From contig JAGVSM010002439.1 of the NCBI GenBank assembly GCA_022494885.1, forward strand, positions 62,001 through 126,000: DNA of 64,000 bases, in the 5' to 3' direction. The position numbers and the translations under genes were made by a program. Below the pieces are notes generated by a model. The model was not told where the DNA came from. It saw nothing but the letters and a program-made list of their open reading frames with translations, and ran no database searches. Of the stretch, positions 32,901 to 43,297 are shown piece after piece. Source of the stretch: Micrasema longulum (Eukaryota; Arthropoda; Insecta; Trichoptera; Brachycentridae). Within the stretch, counting starts at the first letter, position 1; every line of letters starts with the position of its first letter.

Positions 32901-35111
32901 CACTTTATTTACTTTGTTTGCTTTACAGAATTTATTTAATTAACTTTATATCTTTGCATTTTTCGTTTATATGCTGTTTTTTTTTCTTGTTTACCTTCAT
33001 TTTATTTTTTTAACTTTGTATAACTTTTTGATTGTGTTTTTTCTAACTAATTTCACTTTCCATCTTTTTTTTGTAAATGCCCTTGGGCGTTAATTAACAA
33101 AATAAATAAAAAATAGACTATATGACTAAACCAATTTTTTTAAATGTATTTTATTATCATCACTATGATTTTTTAAGTTATGTAATTTTGAAATTATTCC
33201 GCCTGTGACATCACGAGTACAAGTTGGTGAGTTTTCTTGATATTTAAAAGGAAAACCTGTCAAAACATGCTAAACGTTGTTAAACATGGCAAGAAACCGG
33301 AAATTTATCACAACACATAACAACGCTATAATTGATTGGTTATTGTTTACCTGAACCTGTGACGTTTCAGAGGAGTTAGTTTTTATGATTTTTTTCGTAC
33401 ATTTTCAAGAAACTTCACTGTACAATTAAATGCTCTTATTTTTACCGCGTGTGAGAAAACATTTTTTTATATCCAAATTGCCATAGCACTGAACCTCCTT
33501 ATTGACACTGAACTCTTTACATAATACATATATTATGTACAGCATTTTACTACCAAACATGTCCCAAAAATGCAAATAAATATGTTAATGAAGCAAGTTC
33601 ATAATATACTCGTATGTGATCTTAGTTCTGATAGATTTACATAAAATGACTCATTTATTGTTCTTTTAATTGTTAAAGTGTGTATTTTAATAATATAACA
33701 TGATTTTGAACTTAACAGTGTGACAAATAGAATTTCTGCTAAAAATACTATATGCTGTCAAAACTACGGTGTGTTCAAATGTTTAATAACCCTATGTTTA
33801 TGGATTAGTGAACAGTGTGTTAATTTGTCAGTTAATGTTTGCTAATGTGTTAATAATGTGTTAATGAACAGAACATTTTCATATAAAATATTCTAGTGTG
33901 CCTACTAACAAAAACGAAATTTGTATGTTTACTTAGTTCACTGACAGGCACTAAAGCCCCCTGCAGTAGTGGCAGCCAGTAGTACTAGCAAGTAAATATC
34001 CCTCTACTATCCCCGTGTGCAGGGGTACTTCCGCTTCAACGTCCAGTAATGTCCTGATGGCTACTGGTGGCCACCAAACTCAAACAGTAATATCGTAACG
34101 TGGCCTGGTGGTAGCAATTATTGGACATGTTTTAAAAGGTACTGGCTGCCAGTAAAGCGCTAGAGCCTCTAAACTCTGTTGAGGGAACTACTTTTGTGAT
34201 TTACTTTCGTAGCGAAATGTATTCAAAATCTGATTCTGCGAAGACAAAACCAAAGAATATTAAATAATCGTGATGAATTGCAATTACTAAATTATTAGTT
34301 TCTTGTTCACACTAAACTGGTTACAGGCTGTCACTAGAACATTTCACTGACTACCACTACTGTTCCCGTCTGCAGAGAGTTTAACACATTAAAACAAGGA
34401 AATAGCTAACAAAGCTGTATCAAATAAAAAATGTGCAATATTCATTTCAATATATATTTATTAATAGAGAGAGGTTGTGACCTTGTGGGTAGTGTTGCAG
34501 ACTCCAGATTAGGAGGTCTGAGGTTCGAACACCGCTCTATCACAACTTGTCTCCCATTTTCTAACACAATTATTTAGGATTAAAAGAAAATGGGCCCAAA
34601 ATTATTAATTATTATTATATTTGGCTAAAAAATAAAAATAACTGGTTTGTTATTTGTTATTTTATACACCACAAGAGGTCTAACTACAGGGGTATATTAC
34701 AGAACACCCAGGTTCGAGAAAAATAACTTTTTTGTGATCTCACCAGGAATCAAACTCGGAACCCCCTGTGTGTGAGTCAAACGTCTTAGCTATTACATCA
34801 CAAGGGCCGACTAAAAATGTTTTCGATGTACATCTTTTTTCGAGACTATTCAAAAGTGCACTTTATAAGTAGTATCTAGTCTTTTTCTAATACAGATATT
34901 TAAATGTTAAAAATAATATTTCCTTCATTTTTGTTATATTTAAACCATGGTTACAGGAGAGTCCCATTTGAAAAATGCTCTCGGCAGATCAAGACAGCCG
35001 ACACAACACGACAGATTCTCAATTCTTCATCACCCCGTTCCAATACGTATGTCTACCACTTCCAGAATTTCCGAAGACAGCATTCGTCTCGTGCAGGACT
35101 CTGACAAATAA
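20910..35111 (+). CDS. Uncharacterised serine-rich protein, 271 aa, eight exons
   Basis: Exons: 20910-20928, 21246-21388, 23166-23246, 25106-25214, 27059-27162, 30356-30446, 30912-31025, 34957-35111. All introns are GT-AG and every phase agrees, giving 816 nt including the stop. The donors after exons 3 (gtcttg) and 5 (gttact) are weak. The start MEESMS is 19 nt before the first intron. Residues 30-50 hold TLTPGRTRNIAQDMEALRLS; 55-115 are acidic (SLDECESDDTVLMAQ, DLLAEDPLTLKEV); 117-182 are serine-rich; the last 90 are basic with SSSRPISPKSRDP and ISILHH-like segments. No signal peptide, membrane segment or known domain was recognised. The PISPK site and other SP/TP pairs could be proline-directed kinase sites. 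It is divergent from haspin, which hints at shared expression, but no function is claimed. Confidence 0.85.
21246..21388 (+). CDS. Unknown gene, exon 2
   Basis: 143 nt, acceptor tgatttag, donor gtataa. It encodes SHPTGLLSVGSGVSSG, TPGRTRNIAQDMEALR and RQDNPFLQ. GC content is well above the flanks. Confidence 0.88.
21421..21811 (-). mobile_element. SINE family 1 copy split by about 235 bases
   Basis: The tRNA-like head and body are at 21684-21811 (B box GGGAATCGATCCCGG read in reverse). The tail part, ACCAGGAGACCCAATAACAG, is displaced to 21425-21448. The 235 bases between them are unrelated and GC-richer, so a second insertion or rearrangement seems to have split the SINE. Confidence 0.55.
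22232..22447 (-). mobile_element. SINE family 2 copy
   Basis: In reverse orientation it has a tRNA-like head (GCCGTGGCTCAGTTGGTAAG, B box GGGTTCGATTCCTGCC), then a TTGCAAGAAAAAAAA spacer. A second copy is at 54742-54922. Confidence 0.75.
22730..22870. repeat. Partial copy of the dispersed short repeat
   Basis: Carries CACCATCTGTTTGAACATTG and ATTTCTTCAATTCTTCCATC, shared with 27460-27540 and with the loop side of the 28925-29320 foldback. Confidence 0.45.
23166..23246 (+). CDS. Unknown gene, exon 3
   Basis: 81 nt, 27 codons, phase 0. It encodes QVMASRESLIESSLDECES then DDTVLMAQ. Acceptor tttttcag is strong; donor gtcttg is weak. Confidence 0.8.
23318..23800 (-). mobile_element. LINE 3' tails in reverse orientation
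   Basis: TTTATTTATTTATTTGATT at 23318 and, further on, AACGCCCAATAGGGCTTTTA at about 23600 match the (AAATAAAT)n tail and the GCCC..GGGC hairpin that end other LINEs here (29890 reverse, 33085 forward). No coding part is visible. Confidence 0.4.
24041..24651 (+). mobile_element. P-like non-autonomous transposon, copy 1
   Basis: 611 bp from CATAGAATTGAATCC to GGTATTTTATAGTTCTATG. It is flanked by perfect 8 bp duplications TTCAAAAG (24033-24040, 24652-24659). Internal CTGTGTTGTGTC and following bases encode CCVIFKCQNTAAIKRE, then a stop, the start of a THAP zinc finger. A palindrome TACTCATAAATGAGTA lies near the left end. It lies in intron 3 of the unknown gene. Confidence 0.85.
24805..25015 (-). 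mobile_element. LINE C-terminal fragment
   Basis: In reverse it reads VRRGRPMM, NLKSGYVKSRHNRRACLTRY and [16 protein letters not shown], the same family as 13818-14500. It ends about 90 bases before exon 4 of the unknown gene. Confidence 0.75.
25106..25214 (+). CDS. Unknown gene, exon 4
   Basis: 109 nt, acceptor tgttctag, donor gtaaat. It encodes EFCNASIDLLAEDPLTLKEV, then HDHMIRSPPPISFWPQ. Ends with one base of a split codon. Confidence 0.88.
25501..25941. mobile_element. Mariner-like MITE with about 40 bp inverted ends
   Basis: Left end CTGCAATTGAACGTAGTTAT and reversed right end CTCCAATTGAACGTAGTTAT continue in parallel to GCAGCCAG. Both sides abut TA. 441 bp, no transposase frame. It lies in intron 4 of the unknown gene. 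Confidence 0.75.
26398..26529. mobile_element. piggyBac-like MITE in TTAA
   Basis: 132 bp starting CCTTTTCTCC and ending GGTGAAAGGG, with TTAA on each side (26394-26397, 26530-26533). The ends match the piggyBac-type CCCTTT consensus. It lies in intron 4 of the unknown gene. Confidence 0.7.
27059..27162 (+). CDS. Unknown gene, exon 5
   Basis: 104 nt, acceptor ggtgtag, donor gttact. It encodes DSLSQRASSAFDFTSSS and SISFSALSINNSEHGK. The donor is weak, but phases match exons 4 and 6. Confidence 0.8.
28925..29320. repeat. Foldback copy of the dispersed short repeat
   Basis: The left arm (CCTGCCATTGGCTGGTTTAT, GTGGCCAC) and the right arm (GTGGCCACTTAAACCTG, GACAGGTCATAGG) are inverted copies of each other around a 150-base centre. 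Related sequences occur at 6.1, 13.6, 22.7, 27.5 and 50.6 kb. Confidence 0.65.
29860..29960 (-). mobile_element. LINE 3' end with GCCC..GGGC hairpin
   Basis: TTTATTTATTTATTTATAAA then TGCCCAGAGGGCTCTTACAG. In reverse this is the same 3' end as the LINE at 31140-33112. Confidence 0.5.
30071..30112 (+). repeat. Hairpin followed by GAAACCGGTC
   Basis: GGAACACTCTGTGTTC forms a hairpin (stem GAACAC/GTGTTC) and is followed by TGAAACCGGTCAGCAG. The same layout occurs at 41.6/41.9 kb and 42.2/43.3 kb. Confidence 0.5.
30356..30446 (+). CDS. Unknown gene, exon 6
   Basis: 91 nt, acceptor ctttttag, donor gtgagt. It encodes DFMGSTSLLRKSPLRV then TAKLHNTSEDSYLH. Ends with one base of a split codon. Confidence 0.87.
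30912..31025 (+). CDS. Unknown gene, exon 7
   Basis: 114 nt, acceptor attttcag, donor gtaaat. It encodes GDFRTNVRNNNPIRIRSSS then RPISPKSRDPNTMRPLSLP. Strongly basic, with a PISPK site. Confidence 0.87.
31140..33112 (+). mobile_element. 5'-truncated LINE (Jockey/CR1-like), interrupted by a SINE
   Basis: Broken frames give VYTDFCK, GFRGKFLSWLTSYLNE, TSGVPQGSHLGPVLF and FAHDLKIY (catalytic motif decayed). After a SINE at 31560-31755 they resume with VIKDLGVFFNQKLSF, KALKMLGFIL and ESVQHKFLRYINYKLNI. The 3' end has TGCCCTTGGGCGTTAAT and AAATAAATAAA. It sits in intron 7 of the unknown gene in sense orientation. Confidence 0.85.
31560..31755 (+). mobile_element. SINE family 1 copy nested in a LINE
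   Basis: Best-preserved copy: GCGGCCTCCGTGGTGTAGCG head, B box CCGGGTTCGATTCCCGG, then the family body and an A-rich tail. It interrupts the LINE frame at about 31550, so it is the younger insertion. Confidence 0.88.
34480..34560 (+). mobile_element. SINE family 3 copy (tRNA-like head)
   Basis: Head with TTGTGGGTAGTGTTGCAGAC and B-box-like GAGGTTCGAACACC, then CCCATTTTCTAACAC. The same family lies in reverse at 38630-38715. Confidence 0.6.
34667..34812 (-). mobile_element. SINE family 1 copy, diverged
   Basis: Reverse-orientation body (GAACACCCAGGTTCGAGAAA) and B box (CCAGGAATCAAACTCGG). It ends about 145 bases before exon 8 of the unknown gene. Confidence 0.7.
34957..35111 (+). CDS. Unknown gene, exon 8 (stop)
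   Basis: 155 nt, acceptor gttacag, stop TAA at 35109. It encodes GESHLKNALGRSRQPTQH, DRFSILHHPVPIRMSTTS and RISEDSIRLVQDSDK. About 240 bases of 3' untranslated sequence follow. Confidence 0.88.
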
Positions 35112-35323
35112 TGGAACCGGGGAATTCGTTGGATTTTCTTCAGAATTTTTGGGTTAGAATGGCATAGATTTGGTTGCCTTATCTGTCGCCTCCCTCTCTT
35201 GATCGCCTCACATATTGGCCTACACTTATTTGTGTAATGTGATGTTGGCTAAGGACTTGTTTGTCCGCATGTCTAATTGTTTCCTCTCTTTAATTTTAAT
35301 TCTTTCTTACTATAGTCGTACGC

Positions 35324-35329
35324 AATAAA
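35324..35329 (+). terminator. Poly(A) signal of the unknown gene
   Basis: AATAAA, 213 bases after the stop codon, in cgcAATAAAatgc. It is the first canonical hexamer downstream, and a T-rich stretch follows. Confidence 0.65.
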
Positions 35330-35351
35330 ATGCTTTTCTCAATCATAAATC

Positions 35352-38300
35352 TGCTTCAGTTTGTATATTATGTATATATTTGGCAAATGTTTATTTGTAT
35401 CTATGCTCATAATCAATGATAGTGATCTATCAATGTTTTGCACTTTAATTAAGATCTTATTCATTATCGGGTGTTGGCCGCCTTTAAACAACATCATAAA
35501 TTCCTATCGATTAAAATGTCCAAAATTTGATTTTGAATCTAAAAATTATTTTCATTTCTAGTTCTAATTTTTAAAAATCGACTATTTTTGACTAAAAAAA
35601 ATGAAGAAATATTTTTTTTATCAATTGATAATAGTTTATATTCCTTGATTGTATAATCTATAATTGTTTTCAAAATAGCGTGTTTATGTCAATCAATAAT
35701 AATAATTGTCTAACTGTGTACTTAGTAACATATTGGGTAAATTTGTATGGTTATAATGTACATGTATTCGTTCTTGGTGTTGGTGAATGTGTAATCTGTA
35801 AAAAGACATAAAAAATATAATACATTATTAGAACAATTGGTACATTGAAAAGAATGACGAATAATATAATAGTTAATTATATAGAGAAGAGCAGTATATA
35901 AACACTACTTCAAAAGTAATTATCCCCAATCGATTGATCAATGTTAGGTTAAATGAATGTGATCTAGTATATATTGTTATACTGACTTCTCTAAATTGCA
36001 ATTGGTTTTACAAACAATCGACATTAGCACAAAATAGCTAGTGCACTACCAACATTGTATACAAGATGTGTATTCAATCATTATGTACTAAAATAAAGAA
36101 TCAACCTTAACAACATGGGTACTACATAGCACACCAATAACAGGTATCACTATATATATCACTGAACTGCATATTATGTTAAGATCTGGAATAATTGCCA
36201 CGTATCGGAGACCCCCATCCCGTTATTATGATAAGAGAATCATCAATGCAGTTGTTTTATAATAAAATGATCCTGCCTCCAATCTAGATCTTGATTTAGA
36301 ATATCTTGAGCAGAAATACTATGAAAACCACGGTTGACCTCCGTTTGTTAGGCTTTCTTTCCAGTTAACCACTACAGCTAATCCTGTAACCCACTGCACT
36401 AGAGATGTCACTAACGACAGTTGAAGGCTTGCATTGATATATGAGGACACAGAATCTAAGCTCTGTTTGTTTACAGAGATATTCTGAAGATATTTGTTCC
36501 ATTCCATTGGCTATCTCTAAGATAGTGTGTAACATTTGTGGACCAAATGATTGTACTGTATTAAATTTTAAATTATAAAGTTGTAAATTCTTGTGTATTG
36601 TGAAAACTATATTTCAAAGTTTAATATGTCGACCACATTAGACAAAAAATGTTTAATCTGTTAATAATATCTATTACTTTTACGGTCTTTTGTCAAACCT
36701 TTGATTTAATCAAAAGTTTTATCTGTAGGTGCATAATATCATTATATAATTTTACAAGACAATGTTGTTTCCCTTTTTATGAAAAAATAAAAAAATTGAT
36801 TGATTTTTTAAAAATGCAAAAAAATATGACTGTTTTATAAAATAAGTCCATAAAATACCATTTCGCATCTTGAATTATATTCTTGTTGAACCGTAAATTA
36901 AAGGTGTGATAGTAAAAAATGCAAATATCAGGGTAGAAAATGGATATGAATATTAAAAAGGAGGTGTTAAGAAAAATACACATCGTATGTAATGGAACTA
37001 GTACATACCTACCTAATCATAGTTTTAAAAATATATCTAGAAATGCTATTTGAGAGGTTTTTAATTTAAAATTGTACAACTCCCGACTTGCACACAACTA
37101 TATATTCTGTTCTTAGTGATTCAAAAGTACTGATTTCCAATAATTGTGGAATAAATATAAAATTAGGATATATGGCATCAATATATTTCTGTAATGGCAT
37201 TTCTATTTATATATATTTGTGGTTTTAAGGCAATTTATCTGGATTTCATGCTATAAAATAATTTATGTTGAAAACACCTATTAAATCAATTGGGTAGTAT
37301 TGTTATTGATTTTGGACTAAAGACATAATATTATTTTAATTTGTGGTTGTGTGCAATATTACTGGAAGAGAGAAGATTTACTTATATTAACATTTATGTC
37401 CATAAAGTAATTATGTTTATACTTTATCATCTGTTGGTTATCATAAATGTATGCACTATTTAAATTAATAAACAATCATTTTTTTAGAACTAGACTCAAT
37501 GTATCATTCAACGCAGAAAATCACAATAATATTTAGTCTAAAATAAAAGGTGAATTACTTGGCGCTGTATTGTCAGTGTGTCATTAAAATAATTAGGCAT
37601 ACATCAAATTAGTGAAATGATCTAAATATTTAGAAATGTTATTTTCTTATGGTCATCTATGAAATAATTGTGTAAACCTCTCCTTCAGTTAACTTAAGTC
37701 TTATGCATTTAAATGCATTAGTAAACTTTGCCTGAAAACATAGATTCATAAGTTACTACATAAATAATATATATTTCTGGAAATTATTTACAATAATAAT
37801 TCAAACTATTTGATATTGCTCTAGATATTATCTCCATTAAACTTACCTCATTACAAAATGGCTGATGATTAAAAACAGCTTAGATACCATAAATGTGTCG
37901 ATTAGACGATTAAATATAATACATAGATTGTCAGTTCCATGGTATAAAAAACAATTAACGTACTACACCTGGAATAAGTTTGATTTGTTTTGTGGTGATC
38001 TCCAATGCCATCGGGGACTTGGCCGGTAATAAAAGAGACATTTAGGTTTGTAAATTCTCTATTGCTTGTGTTTTCTCTTATTAAGATACAGATTTTAAAA
38101 TCACATTCCTTTTAGGTAGTTACTTCAGCACTGCCTTGTAAACGAGAATATTATATAAACTATTATTAATACTTAAATAAATATATATTTTTGAAATAAT
38201 TTACCGTACTGAATCACCTCTTTTAAAATCAATTGTCCTTTTTGTATTGATTGCGGTTTAGCTTTATAGAAGCTTTTCCTATCAACAATCAATCAAATTC

Positions 38301-40070
38301 AACATTGCCAATATTCTATAATGTAAAATAATAAGTATTACCATAGTTAATGTTTAAAAAATGTAATTGCAAAAGGGAGTTTCGACAAATTATGTCAAAG
38401 TGAGGATGTCATGCATCAACATAAAATAATTTAATTGCTGAAAATGTTTTGTGATCCTAGATTTTTCCAATATCCAATCAGATGCTATATCATTTTATAT
38501 GTATTTTTAGTATAATGTAATCATCAAAATATTTCTCACAGGGAAACAATTTTGGACAATGGATTTTATTCCGTTGATTATTAGATTCAAAGTCCGCAAC
38601 AGTTTTTTAAAAATATATATATTTTGCAAATAACTCACTATTAGAAAATTGGAATCAAGATGGACTTGGACCTCTGATCTATGAGTCCGCAACACTAGCC
38701 ACAGTACCACAAACCCAATGGATGAAAAAGCTATGTACTGTTTTAACTAATTTTCGAGAGAGTATAACAATACAGTGGTTAAATTAAGTCAATTAAAGCA
38801 ATGTTTAAAATACCATATAACATTATCGATATACATACTCGTAAGTATCAGTCCATATCTTAAATTCACACAAGATGCTTAAAATTATCCAAAGTATTTT
38901 GACATCTTCCGGAAATTTAATATGATTTTTATAATTATGAATTCACTGCGTAATAAATAAAACCCCGCTTCTGATATTGAAACTTATGAAGTCAACTAAA
39001 GTAGCCTCCGATAAGTTTGATGAAATAACATTAATGATCTCTAAATTTTATTAATTTATTATGCTATTTATTTAGTTCAATGTTTGCTTGTAAGAATGTT
39101 ATAGGATTTATTAAAATTACATAATATGATTGTGATTATTATTTAAGAAAATAACTTTAATATTAATAATTTGGTGCTTCAATATGAACTATTTATGCCA
39201 TATATTATTTACTGGTATATTCATTGTTAGTAATTCAGGAAATGTCAGAGAGCGTATCCTAACATATTGAGTTATAAATTATATATTGTTATTATAAACA
39301 TTATCTGTAATTAATTTAATACTTCTTGGTTCGGAAAAATAGGAAAACTACCTAATGTACATAAAAATCCTAACCGTGTTTTGCAAAAAACAGTACTCAA
39401 GTACAGCTAATAATGAAAAATATTTGATGAAATAATTTTATTAAAAGTATAAAGAGTCTAGAAATAAGTGATGTATGGCTAATTAAAATAATGAATTAAT
39501 GTTTTATTGCATACTGCAATAGCAAGTTCTCTACATTAAGCAAATAATAATGCACCATTCTATGGTTGAAACTATATATTCTAATGAATTTGTAGTTCGT
39601 TTGTCCTTTTAAAAAACCAAAGGTTATTCTCATCTTAAAGACTTACATATGTTATAGATAAATTAATTTATAAAGGTTAATTTAGCATGGTCCCCTGTAG
39701 GCAAAATTAACCATTTTAGTGACCTCACATGACACATTATTTAATGTAATTTTTTTTTACACGATTGTTATTTCTGTTTAAAAAAAAGTAATATTTTTAA
39801 ATCATTTAATAAAAAATGTAACAGTTTATTAATCTGCAGTTATATGTATATTTGTAAGTCAATTAATAAATTAATCTATCCATATAATGATAATAAAGAC
39901 ATAAAGCAGAGTTTAGCAGCCTTGAAATTTATCTAATCACAAAGTATGAATATTTGTGTGAAGAGTTGAAAAAGTAATATTATTTATTATTTCAGCATTA
40001 ACTTTGTGTGATATGAAAACGGGACAGAAGAAACATGCTTAGTCAATAATAGATTCTATTTTTCTTTCAC
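35352..40070. other. AT-rich intergenic stretch without recognisable genes
   Basis: Very AT-rich. I see no coding exon with convincing composition. A weak tRNA-like patch lies on the minus strand at about 36330-36430 and a SINE fragment at 38630-38715. The remainder is unassigned. Confidence 0.6.
38630..38715 (-). mobile_element. SINE family 3 copy
   Basis: In reverse, GTGGCTAGTGTTGCGGACTC, then CAGAGGTCCAAGTCC and ATTTTCTAATAG. It parallels the copy at 34480-34560. Confidence 0.55.
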
Positions 40071-40074
40071 TTTT

Positions 40075-40490
40075 ATTTATTTATTTACGGACATTGTCCA
40101 TTTATACCATTTAAAGGGATGAATATTACAATACAAGAACAGTTAAAAACATTAAAAAATAATAAAAGAAGCATTGACAATCATAAGGGACCTCACGACA
40201 AGATCTGGACTATTTATTTAGTGCTCGTTTAAATCGTAAACTTAAACCAAAAATGTCCAGATCTTGTCTTCGAGTTAACAATACGAAAAAAAGGGGATTG
40301 GAGAATTAAGGCCATAGTTTGTTCTATGTTGATCGATGAACAATACTTCATTGTTTCTCAGCCTACGAGTCGGAATATAGAATTTTACCTGCCCCAGTAA
40401 TGGATGGCACATCGATTATACCATTTAGTACTTTTCTTATTGACTGATCATATTTCTTCCGCCTGATCCAAAACTTTTTGTCGATGACTG
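40075..40490 (-). mobile_element. LINE C-terminal fragment and 3' tail
   Basis: In reverse it reads PTRRLRNNEVLFIDQHRTN then YGLNSPIPFFRIVNS, a Jockey/CR1-type end. Its 3' end is AAATAAATAAATAAA at the low-coordinate side. Confidence 0.75.
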
Positions 40491-41549
40491 ATAGTGTTTA
40501 TTATGTTTTTTGGATGACATAACAGTGCGTACAGTTAAAACTTACAAATTGGCATATTTAACTCAAATTCATAAATAAACTGACTAAGCGTGTTTCTTCC
40601 CTCCAGTCTTCGTATTTATTTAGTGTTTATTTATTCAGTAAATAAATATAACTATGCAGCCACTTGCCTCATTCAGTAACCTAGTTTTGATGCTTAGCTA
40701 AATGCTGTAGTGTTTAAATTGTCTATGAATGCGTGGTGACACGGCAGCCCTATGCAGAACTGGCAATTTTGTTTAGCTCTTTAAATAATGTTACCATTCA
40801 ATTATACATTTAAAAAGCGTAATCTTTAGTAACAAAAATAATTATTGTTTTATACATTATTTATTAAATAAAGTTTGCTGAAAAATCAAAACTAATTGAC
40901 TTCGATTCAAGCTTTTTTTTTGCTATAAAATAAACTAAATGAATGCATAAAATAAAAGCATTGTAGATTGATTTTCATTATATTGCAATGTTTAACATAC
41001 ATAACTCAAATTTATTAAACTAATCCAATTTTTTGGGCGCATATGCATTTGACATTTTGTAATTTGATGTTCAAATATTTATGGTTTGAATGACGTTTCC
41101 CATAGTCCATTGATCATATTGTCGATACATATTGATTATTACTACATAGAAGACTTTCGTGTATGATTACTATGCTAAGAATATTTAGAATCGTGGCCCT
41201 TAATCAACACATTCATTTAATATATGTGTTATTATCATAACATTTCCGTTTTAACAGTTTTTTCTATCGAAAAACACATTATCTAGTGGCATAACAACTT
41301 TGACAGTGCAAAATATAAACTCTTATTTAAAATTAAAATTATAACTTTTGTTGCAAATAAGTGAAATAAGATAATAGTTTAGATGCATGCCTAATTTTTT
41401 TCCCATGTAATTTTAAATGACTAGAAAAATTAGTAAAATTATGTACGGTAATAATCTCAATCTAGATTCTTTTATATTTTATGTTCTACACTAATGCAGA
41501 TTAATCTTAATTTAAAAAATATAAATGAATAAAAATGTTACATTTTAAT

Positions 41550-42006
41550 GGAATGAATAAAATGACTTTGTTTTATGAATCACTTATTTATTATCACAAC
41601 CGACCAGTTTCGGCAACTCACATTGCCCTCTTCGGGGTTATATAATGACTAAATATACAGATGTAAAAGAAACAGTGAACAGTGGGCGTCGATAAGGATA
41701 GAGGAGGGGGTAATTGTGTTTATGGTGGGGTAGGAGGGGGTAATTGTGTTTAAGGTTGGGTTAGACTTTACAGGGAAAATATTAAAAACAGGGCTATTAA
41801 TTTATTATTTATAATATTTAAATTTTGTTTGACAGCTTTTTTGATTTCGAGGATTTCCAAATTATTTAACCCACTGTTCACTGTTTCTTTTACGTATGTA
41901 TATTTAGCCATTATATAACCCCGAAGAGGGCAACATGAGTTGCCGAAACTAAGCGGTTGTGATAATAAATAAGTGGTTCACTAAACAAAGTTATTTTATT
42001 TATTCC
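41550..42006. repeat. Foldback element 1 (about 135 bp arms)
   Basis: Outer arms are near-perfect inverted copies from GGAATRAATAAAAT to AAACAGTGAACAGTGGG. Each arm contains GAGGGCAAYRTGAGTTGCC followed by GAAACTGGTCGG or its decayed form GAAACTAAGCGG. The centre has two GAGGGGGTAATTGTGTTTA units. No coding sequence. Confidence 0.8.
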
Positions 42007-42177
42007 TTCAAAATAAAACAATGAACTACAAAGTTAGTGCTACAAACATCCAAAATAAAAATGTTAAAGATTATTGAATTTAAACTTTGCGCGGATTAGT
42101 TTATTATCTATAAAATCTGTATTTGAAGAGATAACTTTGTGGTTATTCATTATAATAAAATAAAATATAAAACAACT

Positions 42178-43297
42178 TTTTTTTCTACCGACCGGTTCCA
42201 AAGCTACACAAGCTTCTTTATCAAAGTTTAATCAAGTAGTGAATTCTATCATATTTTATTTAAACGGTGCAACCAGACTGTCTATTGCAGCCCAGTTTTT
42301 GCTTATTTCATTATATCTCCGTCTCGCTTTAAGTCATAGCCAATCAATGACCATCTCGTTTCTTCCCTAATTATGTCTCCCACGCCGTCTCTTAGCCCCT
42401 ATATTAAGGGATGCTGGACCAACGACAGGCAGTAAGTGCCTTGCGCCGATTCAACAGTAACAGCTTTTCTAACGAGGAACATTACACCCGAGCAGCCGAG
42501 CCTTCTCGTCTCCCAGTGAGCTGTGAGGTCTGATAAAGCGCTTCCCCCGTGCGGAACACTTTACTAGCACTCTCCACCTTATCTGGTGAACCGAGCAGAT
42601 ACCTACCCGGTCATAGGTCTCTTACTGCAACGAGTAAGAAGCTTTTGTTTACTTCCCGGTACTGAGATATACCCCCATAAAAGACAATAGACATTTTTTG
42701 TGACATAGTGCGCCGACCCTAATATTTATTATATTTCATTTGTGTATAGTTTGTATAAGGTTGAACCTGACAATATAATTTTTATAACAATTTCTCAAAT
42801 GGTGTTTTAATATTATTTAATTAACCCTGCTACAACGGTGCTTAAAATATTACCTCGAACATATGGAGCTAATAAGTCTTTTTGTTATGTTGTTCTTGTA
42901 AAGATGGGATGTGTGAAGTGAGATGGATACGATCTTTGAAACTAGACAGGAGTGGAGTAAAGGTAATATTGTTTATTTGTTTTTTATTTATTTTTTATCA
43001 TGAATCGCTTTTTTAATTTCTAAGATTTCCAAGTTGTCTAATAAAATTTTTTTTCAACATGAACTTATCCAGTTCTTGATCAGTAATTAATCCAGTGTCT
43101 TTATTAAAAACATTTTTATTAAGGCACCGTAAGTACTAAGTCTTGACTAAGAAGAACTGAAGACTTGACTTATTAGCTCCATATGTTTGATGTAATATTT
43201 AGTAATCACTGTTAAAATAAAATAGGATAGAATTCATTAGTTAATTATACCTTGATAAAGAAGCTTGTGTAGCTTTGAAACCGGTCGGTAGAAAAAT
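42178..43297. repeat. Foldback element 2, interrupted by a solo LTR
   Basis: Left arm (TCTACCGACCGGTTCCAAAG onward) and right arm (reverse of CTTTGAAACCGGTCGGTAGA) match for about 90 bases. They match again at AACATATGGAGCTAATAAGTC-type sequence (42860, 43170). The left arm is split at 42268-42834 by an LTR; removing it restores the match to the right arm. Confidence 0.75.
42268..42834. mobile_element. Solo LTR of a retrotransposon
   Basis: 567 bp with TG...CA ends (TGCAACCAGACTG ... CTGCTACA) and 4 bp target duplications ACGG at 42264-42267 and 42835-42838. It is GC-richer than its surroundings and has a TATA-like CCTATATTAAGGG at about 42400. No internal coding region or second LTR is present, so it is a solo LTR left by recombination. 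A 4 bp duplication fits Gypsy-type elements. Confidence 0.75.

Noticed and set aside
33930..34200. Inverted-repeat element containing CTGGCTGCCAGTA
   Set aside because: Some inverted matches around TGGCAGCCAGTA exist, but no clear ends or target duplication.
36330..36430. Minus-strand tRNA-like SINE
   Set aside because: An A-box-like TAGCTGTAGTGGTTAACTGG is present but no acceptable B box.
42880..43180. Coding region between the arms of foldback element 2
   Set aside because: No open frame of useful length and no conserved motif; only inner inverted repeats.
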